Positions 34,298 through 42,300 of a stretch of 56,183 nt of DNA are shown here, piece after piece. The notes beneath the pieces are model-generated. The model saw nothing but the letters and a program-made list of their open reading frames with translations, ran no database searches and had not been told where the DNA came from. Both the position numbers and the translations under genes were made by a program. Source of the stretch: Anabaena sp. FACHB-1237 (GTDB lineage: Bacteria > Cyanobacteriota > Cyanobacteriia > Cyanobacteriales > Nostocaceae); assembly GCF_014696225.1 (NCBI RefSeq), contig NZ_JACJPV010000028.1:1-56183 (forward strand), given 5' to 3'. Each line of letters opens with the position of its first letter. Positions within the stretch are counted from its first letter, which is position 1.

Positions 34298-35521
34298 TTA
34301 TTTTTCTGAATTATACAACCAACGATGATAAGTTTTACGTTTAACTAATTCTTGACCTTGACGGCCTAACTTTTCTCGTAGTTCTTGATCCTGACACAAT
34401 TTTTTAAATGCTAAAAACACTTCATAACCAGAATTTTGATTGACCAATAAACCATTTTTTCCATGATGAATTATATCTAATAAACTTCCTAAACGAGATG
34501 CAATTATTGGTCTACCAAAATAACTCGCTTCTAAATAATTCACTTCTCCATTATCTATATTTTGTATATTTTGATTTTCCGAACTTTCCCCATTTAACAT
34601 TGCAAAAATATCACAAGCTGCATAATAACTCGCTAATTCTTTAGGTGATATATCTCCTGCAAAATGTACTCTGTTATCTATTCTCAATCTTTCTGCTTGA
34701 GATTTTAACTCTGATTCATACCTACCTTCACCAATAATTATACTGTGGACATCTATCCCTATAGTCAATAGTAAAGGAATATTATCTATCACTCGATCAA
34801 AATTCTTACTTTTGACTAATTTACCTATGGAAAGAATGACAACTGCTGTTTCAGGAATATGATAATTTTCCCGAATATTCTGACGTAAATTATCCCAAAT
34901 GTGTTGATTTTTGGAATTTTCAAATCTTTCTGGACGAACTATGGGATTAATTATATGCGTAGGTGTATCCAAACGTAAACTATTTTTTAAAAAGTTGTGA
35001 GTGTGGGAACTACGACAAACTATTCCCTCCGCACGTTTGAGGGTTAATTTAAACAGCGATCGCCAAAATGGTTTATTATTGATAGATAATAAATCACTAC
35101 CATGTAAATATATAAAGAACCGAATTGGCAAAATATAACTTAATAATAATAAAGCTGGGAAATCATCACCATGACACCATTCAATATAACGGTAATGATA
35201 GCGATAATATAATTTTATTGCTAGGATAAATGAAAAAATTACATTAAAAGTAGATCGGAAAAAATTGCAGAAACCATAATTACAAAAGTAGTGAAAACAA
35301 GGCCAACGATAAATAGGAAACTCTGAAGATTGATCAAATTTTGCATTTCCGGCACAATTACTCGCTAAGAGAATTACTCTATCTGGATCTTGTAAACAGC
35401 GACTATAAACATATTCACTAATTACAGGATCTTGTGGTTGAAAAACCCGCGAAATTACTAAAATATCTGGATAAGCTAATTTTTCAGTAATTTCTAACCC
35501 TATTTGTGATATATTTTCCAT
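34298..35521 (-). CDS. Glycosyltransferase family 4 (group 1)
   Basis: A 407-residue GT-B fold enzyme. The donor domain has VILSIGKLVKSKNFDRVI, the RVHFAGDISPKELASYYAACDIF segment, and a shifted E(x7)E-type acceptor motif near EASYFGRPIIASRLGSLLDII. The N-terminal domain includes LHGSDLLS. It probably adds a sugar to a surface polysaccharide or lipid; donor and acceptor are unknown. It stands alone with no polysaccharide genes beside it. Confidence 0.85.
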   Translation of the reverse strand: MENISQIGLEITEKLAYPDILVISRVFQPQDPVISEYVYSRCLQDPDRVILLASNCAGNAKFDQSSEFPIYRWPCFHYFCNYGFCNFFRSTFNVIFSFILAIKLYYRYHYRYIEWCHGDDFPALLLLSYILPIRFFIYLHGSDLLSINNKPFWRSLFKLTLKRAEGIVCRSSHTHNFLKNSLRLDTPTHIINPIVRPERFENSKNQHIWDNLRQNIRENYHIPETAVVILSIGKLVKSKNFDRVIDNIPLLLTIGIDVHSIIIGEGRYESELKSQAERLRIDNRVHFAGDISPKELASYYAACDIFAMLNGESSENQNIQNIDNGEVNYLEASYFGRPIIASRLGSLLDIIHHGKNGLLVNQNSGYEVFLAFKKLCQDQELREKLGRQGQELVKRKTYHRWLYNSEK

Positions 35522-36369
35522 AATTAAATTTAAAAAATTACATGGAATTATTAAAATAATCTCGATACTCTTAATGCTACTTAACTGTTATCTATTATAT
35601 ATAAAGTCAACTACTAATTGGTAATTTTATCAATAATATTTACCAAGATTTACTAAAATTTACTAATATATAATTTGTCGCTAGAAAAACAATAGTAAAT
35701 AGGTAATTCACTGATTTATAGTAATTGTTATTTCACTGTAATAATATTTTGGCTAGTATCACATTAACCAAAAAATCAATCCCCTGAATAATATGTTCTG
35801 AAATTCTGAACTTGTTCAGGATAAAACTGAATCACAAACAATCAGGACTTACGCAACTAGCACATTGGTAAGGTACGTTAAATTGCATTAATGCGGCAAA
35901 TAAACTTATTTTTAATTTCTGAGTTACCCTACAAATATTCATTATAAATTGTAAATCATATATTAACTTATATAAATTATAAATTTAATTATTACTTAAT
36001 TAATAGTGTTGTAAATATTTAATATGCTGACTGAGTACCTCAACTTTTATTTTTGCGTCTTCCTTGGAGTTATGTTAGTGATTTTTCGGCAGTTTAATGA
36101 TGATCTTATAATAGCAATCCTAAATCATTCATGAAAAAATACTTAATTACGAAATTACGAAAAGATATTTTTCATACCCTATAACCCTTGATTTTGTGGT
36201 TGAAGTGGTATATTGAGCATAATTCATAGTCGTAACTATTAGTTCTATAAGGCACAAACCTCATAACCGTATTTTCTCACATTTTAATTAGGACTGTTAG
36301 ATATCAAATATTTGTTAAAATCTATAAATATCTATGGTTCAATAATGGATAATACTAGGAGAAAAAGCA
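35522..36369. other. 848-bp AT-rich gap with a partial R2 element
   Basis: Holds one R2 MITE arm at about 35844-35885 (AGGACTTACGCAACTAGCAC, ATTGGTAAGGTACG) and otherwise AT-rich sequence. A 34-codon frame near 36022 has no ribosome site. No gene supported. The 3' part presumably carries the promoter of the CO2 hydration gene. Confidence 0.5.
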
Positions 36370-37515
36370 ATGGTAAATCAAGGAATGATCAAAACTGAAA
36401 ATCAATCTACTTACAATCCATTAGAAGAATATATTCAAAGATTACTAAATGGACAAGCATTACTTAAAGATAGTCCAGAAAATGTATTAGAAGTTGTGGG
36501 TATTCTCAAAAGTTATGGAGTAGTTTTAGATGCTTATTCTCAAAACTTAATTTATATTGCTGACCATCAATTTTTAGTCTTATTCCCGTTTTTTAAATAC
36601 TTTAATGGAGAAGTTTCTGTTAAAAAAATATTGCGTCATTGGTGGCATGATCGGATTAATTTTGAATATGCAGAATATTGTATGAAAACCATGATGTGGC
36701 ATGGTGGAGGAGGGTTAGATAGCTATTTGGATACTCCAGAATTTGCTAATATTTGCAAAGTGGTTATTCAGGAAAAATGCAAATATAACCCATTTATTTT
36801 AGGATTAAATCAACTGTTTCCTGATTTTTTAATAGAACAGTTAAGAATGTCTGCTTATTATAGTGGACTAGGGCAATTTTGGCGAGTGATGGCGGATATT
36901 TTCTTAAGTTTATCAGACCTTTATGATCAGGGGAAAATTACATCTATTCCCCAAGTGGTTGATCATATTAAAAATGGTTTGGTTGTGGATGCTTTAAAAC
37001 CAATTACCTATAGCGTGAAAATTGGCGATCGCGTTTATGATATTATACCGAAATCATTAGGTTTAACTTTTCTGGCAGATACAGCAATTCCTTATGTAGA
37101 AGCGGTATTTTTTAGAGGAACACCATTTTTAGGAACAGTTTCTTTAAATGCCCAAGCATATCAAGTTCCTCCAGATCAATCAAGATTTCAGTATGGTGCA
37201 TTATACGCTGATCCTTTACCTATTGGTGGTGCTGGTATTCCTCCCACTTTATTAATGCAGGATATGCGTCATTATTTGCCAGACTATTTACATAGTATTT
37301 ATCGTCAAAGTTTGCGGGGAGAAGATGATTTAAAGGTAAAAATTTGTATGAGTTTTCAAAAGTCTATGTTTTGTGTGACTAGTGCGGCAATTTTGGGTTT
37401 ATTACCTTATGCAGCAAATACAGAAGATGTTTTGGAACAACAAGCAAATAGAGTTTTCTTGGAAAAGTGGATGGAAAGATTAAAAACTTCGCAGTTGTTG
37501 GAAGTTAATAAATAG
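36370..37515 (+). CDS. cupB: CO2 hydration protein (CupA/CupB, ChpX/ChpY family)
   Basis: A 381-residue protein that associates with specialised NDH-1 complexes to convert CO2 to bicarbonate. WWHDRINFEYAEYCMKTMMWHGGGGLDSYLDTPEF carries the conserved histidines thought to bind the catalytic zinc, and YSGLGQFWRVMADIF is a family block. The assignment to CupB (constitutive) over CupA is tentative: no ndhD/ndhF or cupS is adjacent, as is common for cupB. AGGAGAAAAAGC precedes ATG 36370. Together with sbtA and ndhB this makes the window rich in inorganic-carbon functions. Confidence 0.85.
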   Translation: MVNQGMIKTENQSTYNPLEEYIQRLLNGQALLKDSPENVLEVVGILKSYGVVLDAYSQNLIYIADHQFLVLFPFFKYFNGEVSVKKILRHWWHDRINFEYAEYCMKTMMWHGGGGLDSYLDTPEFANICKVVIQEKCKYNPFILGLNQLFPDFLIEQLRMSAYYSGLGQFWRVMADIFLSLSDLYDQGKITSIPQVVDHIKNGLVVDALKPITYSVKIGDRVYDIIPKSLGLTFLADTAIPYVEAVFFRGTPFLGTVSLNAQAYQVPPDQSRFQYGALYADPLPIGGAGIPPTLLMQDMRHYLPDYLHSIYRQSLRGEDDLKVKICMSFQKSMFCVTSAAILGLLPYAANTEDVLEQQANRVFLEKWMERLKTSQLLEVNK

Positions 37516-37520
37516 GAGTC

Positions 37521-37553
37521 AGATCCCCAAATTCTTCAAGAAGTCGGGGATCT
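37521..37553. repeat. 33-bp hairpin, copy 2
   Basis: AGATCCCCAAATTCTT then AAGAAGTCGGGGATCT, 6 bp after the cupB stop, with two changed positions in the left arm. It may terminate cupB. Confidence 0.75.
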
Positions 37554-37589
37554 TTGGGATATGAATATTTGTTAACCCTAAAAATTACT

Positions 37590-37774
37590 CTATTTTTTTA
37601 CCAATATATCCAATAATAATTTTACCGCCCAATTCTTCTTACTAGTTGTTGAATTGTTGGTTATTTTGTAGCAATATTAATTTTATCAGGATCATATTCA
37701 AAAGTAACTTTTTCATATTCTTCATTTTCGGTATCATCTAAATCTAAAATTTCATTATTATTTTCATCTATCAT
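37590..37774 (-). pseudogene. 5' remnant of a DUF262 (GmrSD-like) gene
   Basis: ATG 37774, with TAGGAG upstream, opens a 37-codon acidic frame ending INIATK at TAA 37661-37663. The same frame continues after the stop as PTIQQLVRRIG. The acidic start, then a YDPDKINI segment, then (K)xPTIxxLxxRI, is the N-terminal pattern of DUF262 proteins, ParB-like nucleases including the GmrS/BrxU type. A Gln codon to TAA change explains the stop. The rest of the gene is gone. A genuine 37-residue peptide is the alternative. Confidence 0.5.
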
Positions 37775-37847
37775 GTTATTTACTCCTAGTTTATTATAAT
37801 GATATCCCTGACTCATTCAATAAGCCAGGGTTTTCAAATCAATTAAC

Positions 37848-38756
37848 TCACTTGCCCACCCCCGCTAAATCTAAAATAGCAGCGATCGCTTCTTCTTTTT
37901 TCACTGCCATAATATGCACTCCTTGACATAATTCTCTGGCAATTTTTATCTGTTCAGCCGCAATTTTCATGCCCTCTTGTAACGGATATTTAGATTTTTC
38001 CAATCTATCAATGATGTGTTCAGGAATATTCACCCCTGGAACTACCTTATTGATAAATCTGGCATTTTTCGCCGACTTCAACAGAAAAATTCCTGCCAAA
38101 ATTGGTTTATTATAACTAGATGCGATCTTATCCATGAACTTTTCTAATATTTCAAAATCAGTGATTAATTGACTTTGAAAAAATTGCGCCCCTGCTTCTA
38201 TTTTCTTCTCAAAACGACTTTGTAAACCTGACCAACTTTTACATTGCGGATCAACTGCTGCCCCAGGAAATAAATCTAATCTCCCATCTTCTAAGATTTT
38301 ATTGTTAAAATCAATCCCATGATTCATCTTATTAATTAACTGCAATAATCGCACAGATTCTAAATCAAAAACCGCTTTTGCATCGGGATGATCTCCTGCT
38401 TTTACAGGATCACCAGTTAACGCTAAAATATTGCGAATACCTAAAGCATAAGCACCCATTAAGTCTGCTTGTATTCCTATTCTATTGCGATCGCGGCACG
38501 TAACCTGACAAATCGGTTCAATCCCATTTTGCAGTAAAATTACTGACACTGCTAAAGAAGACATTCCTAACACGGCGCGACTACCATCAGTAATATTGAC
38601 AGCATGAACCCTCCCCTTAAGAGTCGCCGCCATTTCTATGGTATGCTTGATATTTGCACCCTTGGGAGGTGCTACTTCAGCAGTTATGAGAAAATCTCCT
38701 GCTTGTACTGCTTTTCTAAAATTGTTTAAAGCATTGCTGCTATGGATATCCTGCAT
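37848..38756 (-). CDS. metF: Methylenetetrahydrofolate reductase family protein
   Basis: A 302-residue flavoprotein-type TIM barrel that reduces methylene-THF to methyl-THF. TAEVAPPKGANI near residue 25 holds the catalytic glutamate, VNITDGSRAV and CQVTCRDRNRIGIQADL are FAD/folate motifs, and LALTGDPVKAGDHPDAKAVFDLES is typical. The C-terminal half is more divergent than E. coli MetF. No methionine synthase is nearby. A 33-bp hairpin lies upstream, between it and trpS. Confidence 0.85.
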   Translation of the reverse strand: MQDIHSSNALNNFRKAVQAGDFLITAEVAPPKGANIKHTIEMAATLKGRVHAVNITDGSRAVLGMSSLAVSVILLQNGIEPICQVTCRDRNRIGIQADLMGAYALGIRNILALTGDPVKAGDHPDAKAVFDLESVRLLQLINKMNHGIDFNNKILEDGRLDLFPGAAVDPQCKSWSGLQSRFEKKIEAGAQFFQSQLITDFEILEKFMDKIASSYNKPILAGIFLLKSAKNARFINKVVPGVNIPEHIIDRLEKSKYPLQEGMKIAAEQIKIARELCQGVHIMAVKKEEAIAAILDLAGVGK

Positions 38757-38795
38757 AGTTCAATTTATATTTAACTTAAGTTAATTTTAGCCTTA

Positions 38796-38845
38796 AGATC
38801 CCGGACTTCTTGAAGAAGTCCGGGATCTTAAGAAGTCCGGGATCT
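38796..38845. repeat. 33-bp hairpin with an extra third arm, copy 3
   Basis: AGATCCCGGACTTCTT and AAGAAGTCCGGGATCT form the hairpin. A second AAGAAGTCCGGGATCT follows at once, so the left arm can pair with either of two right arms. It has CCGG where other copies have CCCG, with the compensating change in the partner arm. It lies 6 bp past the trpS stop. Confidence 0.75.
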
Positions 38846-38851
38846 GTTTCC

Positions 38852-39859
38852 TCACAATCGCGCTGTATAACCTAATGCTGCTTTTACATCTGCTAAAGTT
38901 TGGTTAGCTATCATCTCTGCTTTTTCCCTACCATCTTTCAACACAGACTCTAAATAACCTTTTTCCGCCATTACTTCTTGATATTTCTGTTGAATTGGCT
39001 TTAAAGCATTAATTGTAGTTTCTGTCAACAAAGGTTTAAATTTTCCCCAACCCATATCCGCACATTCAGCAGCTACCGCTTCTTTAGTCTGTCCAGATAA
39101 CAACATATACAAGGTTAATAAATTATTGCATTCAGGACGATCTAAATCATCAAACGTTAAACCTTTAATTGGATCAGTTTTACAACGTTTAATCTTATTA
39201 GCAATTTGATCAGGTGAATCTAAAACATTGATTCTACTTAACTCAGAAGGATCAGACTTAGACATTTTCCGAGTTCCATCGGTTAAACTCATTACCCTTG
39301 CACCTTCTTTTCTAATTAGAGGATCAGGTAACTTTAAAATGGGTTTCTTCTTCGCAAACTGATGGTTAAACCTGTTGACAATATCTCGCGCTAATTCTAA
39401 ATGTTGCTTTTGATCTTCACCTACAGGAACTTTATCTGCTTGATATAATAAAATATCCGCAGCCATTAGTACAGGATAGGTTAATAAACCTGCTCCTACA
39501 TTTTCACCTTGTTTAAGTGCTTTTTCTTTAAATTGAATCATATCCTGTAGCCAATTTAAAGGAGTAATGCAGTTTAATAACCAACAAAGCTCACTATGGG
39601 CAGAAACGTGAGATTGGACAAAGATATGAGAGTGTTGTAAATCAATACCGCAAGCTAAATACAAAGCAGCGATGGTATAGGTATCAGCCGCTAAAGTGGC
39701 AGGATTATGTGGTACAGTAATAGCGTGTAAATCTACCACACAAAAGAAATTTTCATACTGATCCTGAATTTCTACCCAGTTACGAATAGCACCTAAGTAG
39801 TTACCCAAGTGTAAGTTACCAGTTGGTTGAACTCCCGACAAAACGCGCTGTTTACCCAT
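38852..39859 (-). CDS. trpS: Tryptophanyl-tRNA synthetase
   Basis: A 335-residue class I aminoacyl-tRNA synthetase. The HIGH-type motif is in GNLHLGNYLGA near the start, and the KMSKS loop is in GTRKMSKSDPSE. VPVGEDQKQHLELARDI is the tryptophan-site block. Length is standard for the bacterial enzyme. ATG 39859 gives the family start MGKQRVLSG. It ends 6 bp before the three-armed hairpin. Confidence 0.97.
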   Translation of the reverse strand: MGKQRVLSGVQPTGNLHLGNYLGAIRNWVEIQDQYENFFCVVDLHAITVPHNPATLAADTYTIAALYLACGIDLQHSHIFVQSHVSAHSELCWLLNCITPLNWLQDMIQFKEKALKQGENVGAGLLTYPVLMAADILLYQADKVPVGEDQKQHLELARDIVNRFNHQFAKKKPILKLPDPLIRKEGARVMSLTDGTRKMSKSDPSELSRINVLDSPDQIANKIKRCKTDPIKGLTFDDLDRPECNNLLTLYMLLSGQTKEAVAAECADMGWGKFKPLLTETTINALKPIQQKYQEVMAEKGYLESVLKDGREKAEMIANQTLADVKAALGYTARL

Positions 39860-39970
39860 AATTATAACTAGTTATCTCCTCTTACCGCTTTGTTAATGGG
39901 ACGGTTACAAAACCCATTTTAATCCCCATTAACCATGGGTTACATACAAATTGCCAAAATCCTCTCATGG

Positions 39971-40090
39971 GGCTTGAATTGGGGTATGATATTTATTTCG
40001 CGCATCAGCGAAGCGAAGTACTTGCGTTAGTCGCAAAGTTTCAAATTTTGAATTTCTCAATTTCATACCTGAGTTCAGCAACGCCTTTAT
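39971..40090. repeat. Inverted-repeat scrap with IS-like ends
   Basis: GGCTTGAATTGGGGTATGAT at the left and, inverted, GGCGTTGCTGAACTCAGGTA at the right. A GCGTTGCTCAATTGGGGTAT relative sits at 6833. The ends resemble those of a cyanobacterial insertion sequence, without a transposase. The rest of 39860-40351 is AT-rich and shows no gene. Confidence 0.5.
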
Positions 40091-40351
40091 TTCATTATCT
40101 ATAATGTTGATAGTCATCATTCAAGAATTAAATTATACTTAAATAGGGAAGTGACTCAGTATAACTAAGTAAATACGGTACAATTATTATAAATAGCAAC
40201 ATCATAGAAATCTGCATAAAAAGTAAGGATTATTTTCCATTTTACTGATTAAAAATTTATAACTCAAGATAGATAAAAACCAATTTACTTAACTTTTATA
40301 GTTGAAAGCTAAATAGTTTTTAAAACTCAAAGAAACCGGGGGATATGCTTG

Positions 40352-41929
40352 ATGAAAGCCTTATTAATTTGGCCAATAATGCCTAATTCCTTCTGGTCTT
40401 ATCAGGAAACAATTGATTTGGCTGGGTTACGTGCTACAAATCCTCCCTTGGGTTTAATTACTGTTGCAGCTATGTTACCATCCAATTGGGAAATCAGGTT
40501 AAGCGATCGCAATGTCCGCCTAGAAACCGATGCAGATTGGCAATGGTGTGATATAATAATTATATCTGCCATGATTATCCAAAAACAAGATTTTAGCGAC
40601 TTAATTCAAAAGGGTAAAAAATTAGGTAAAAAAGTTGCAGTGGGTGGACCGTTTGCCACATCCGTACCAGAATTTGCTTTAGAGTTGGGAGCAGATTATT
40701 TAATACTAGATGAAGGGGAATGTACCATTCCCATGTTTTTAGAAGCTATAGAAAAAGGTGAAGAAAAAGGTATTTTTCGCGCTACAGAAAAACCAGACAT
40801 TACCCAAACTCCCTTACCCAGATTTGATTTATTAGAGTTAGATGCTTATATAGCAATGACAATACAATTTTCACGAGGTTGTCCATTTCAATGTGAATTT
40901 TGCGATATTATTAACCTTTTTGGACGCAAACCTCGCACCAAAACACCAGCACAAATTCTGGCAGAATTGGAAGTATTGTATCAAATGGGTTGGTGGCGTT
41001 ATGTGTTCATAGTTGATGATAATTTCATTGGCAATAAACGTAATGCCAAAATATTTTTAAAAGAATTAATTCCCTGGATGGAAAAACGTAATTATCCTTT
41101 TCGTTTATTAACAGAAGCGTCTTTAAATTTAGCCGAAGATGATGAATTAATAGAATTAATGGTAAAAGCGGGTTTTGTGCAAGTATTTATGGGTATTGAA
41201 ACCCCTGATGTACAAAGTTTAGTAGGCATTAATAAAGAACAAAACACTCGCAGTTCTTTAGTAGCATCTTGCCACAAAATTACTAAAGCTGGTCTACAAA
41301 TTATGTCTGGTTTTATCTTAGGTTTTGATCATGAAAAACCAGGGGCAGGTAAACGCATTCAAGAATTTATTGAAGAAACTAATATTCCCCAAGCACATCT
41401 TAGTTTATTACAGGCATTACCCAATACAACAATGTGGACTCGTTTGCAAAAGGAAGGACGTTTAATGGATAGTGTAGGTAAATATTTTACCTCTCAAAAA
41501 TCATTAATGAATTTTGTTCCTACCCGTCCTACCACAGAAATTGTTAGAGAATTTATTGATGCTTTTTGGAATTTATATGAACCTCTACCATATCTTAAAC
41601 GAACTTTTCGACATTTTATGATGATGGAAGGTTGGCAGGCAAAATATCAACGCAATTTAACAAAAGCAGAGTGGAATTTTTTAATGGCTATTTTTTGGCG
41701 ACAAGGAGTTTTACGTTCCACAAGATTTGTTTTTTGGTGGCAATTAATAGTCATGGCATGGCGTAAATATGATTTATTATATGATTATTTAATTGCGTTA
41801 GGTGCAGGTGAACATTTTTTCAAATTTCGTCATGAAGTCAAGGTACAATTAGAAATAGAATTGGCAGAATTACAACAACAAGAACAGCAAAATAAAACTA
41901 TAGATTTGCAATTAGAAGCTGTGAGTTAA
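40352..41929 (+). CDS. B12-binding radical SAM protein (HpnP-like family)
   Basis: A 525-residue enzyme. A B12-binding Rossmann domain is at ~1-140 (no DxHxxG, as in HpnP-like members). The radical SAM domain has cluster cysteines C177, C181, C184 in CPFQCEFC, then VDDNFIGNKRNAK and FMGIETPD. A C-terminal DUF4070 region ends in a Gln/Glu-rich helix. The overall plan matches the hopanoid C-2 methylase HpnP, but this is a broad family and the sequence looks like a separate cyanobacterial paralogue, so the substrate is open. ATG 40352 is preferred to TTG 40349; GGGGGAT lies upstream. Confidence 0.8.
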   Translation: MKALLIWPIMPNSFWSYQETIDLAGLRATNPPLGLITVAAMLPSNWEIRLSDRNVRLETDADWQWCDIIIISAMIIQKQDFSDLIQKGKKLGKKVAVGGPFATSVPEFALELGADYLILDEGECTIPMFLEAIEKGEEKGIFRATEKPDITQTPLPRFDLLELDAYIAMTIQFSRGCPFQCEFCDIINLFGRKPRTKTPAQILAELEVLYQMGWWRYVFIVDDNFIGNKRNAKIFLKELIPWMEKRNYPFRLLTEASLNLAEDDELIELMVKAGFVQVFMGIETPDVQSLVGINKEQNTRSSLVASCHKITKAGLQIMSGFILGFDHEKPGAGKRIQEFIEETNIPQAHLSLLQALPNTTMWTRLQKEGRLMDSVGKYFTSQKSLMNFVPTRPTTEIVREFIDAFWNLYEPLPYLKRTFRHFMMMEGWQAKYQRNLTKAEWNFLMAIFWRQGVLRSTRFVFWWQLIVMAWRKYDLLYDYLIALGAGEHFFKFRHEVKVQLEIELAELQQQEQQNKTIDLQLEAVS

Positions 41930-41952
41930 TTTATAAACATAGTAGTGCAGTT

Positions 41953-42010
41953 ACAGTAGCACAAGCATCTTGCTTGTATTAATTATTCAACTTAAAAGCA
42001 CAACAGCTTA
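41953..42010. mobile_element. Truncated R1 MITE copy abutting a pseudogene
   Basis: ACAGTAGCACAAGCATCTTG through CACAACAGCTTA, with the left end missing. Its right end supplies the last codons of the DUF4351-like pseudogene on the other strand. Confidence 0.75.
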
Positions 42011-42179
42011 TTACCAAACTGTTTTTGCAGAATTTTGATAATATCTTGTCTGGGAGTTTGTTTTACCTCCAGTCTATTTATTGATGAAGTTCAGGGTAAA
42101 AGAAGTCCAGAAATGGCTCAAAATATTCTCCTATGGCTTCTTTCCATGTTTCATCATAATTGGCAGTAATTTCTGTCAT
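41991..42179 (-). pseudogene. Rpn/DUF4351-type nuclease gene reduced to its two ends
   Basis: ATG 42179 begins MTEITANYDETWKEAIGE and continues FLDFFYPELHQ, the standard start of cyanobacterial Rpn/DUF4351 (PD-(D/E)XK) proteins. It stops at TAA 42078-42080, where the family has Leu (HQLIDW); IDW does follow the stop. A shifted frame then gives VKQTPRQDIIKILQKQFGN, the family's C-terminus. The ~200-residue middle is deleted, and an R1 MITE joins the 3' end. Confidence 0.7.
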
Positions 42180-42207
42180 TTTCTTTGATATTACTTGATT
42201 TTAAATT

Positions 42208-42228
42208 GAACAGGCAAAATGCCTGTTC
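42208..42228. repeat. GAACAGGCAAAATGCCTGTTC hairpin family
   Basis: A 9-bp-arm palindrome. Relatives are at 47092-47111, 56015-56036 and, as GCAGGCAAGATGCCTGC, at 21652-21668. It lies between the Rpn pseudogene and glgP. Confidence 0.65.
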
Positions 42229-42300
42229 TACTTTTAACTAACTACTGCAATGTTGAATTGTATAGCGTGGACTAAATGCTGATACTTATTAAGTATAGCT

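Noticed and set aside
40352..41929. Assigning hpnP (hopanoid C-2 methylase)
   Set aside because: Architecture fits, but the family has several cyanobacterial paralogues and no hopanoid gene is near; left as HpnP-like.
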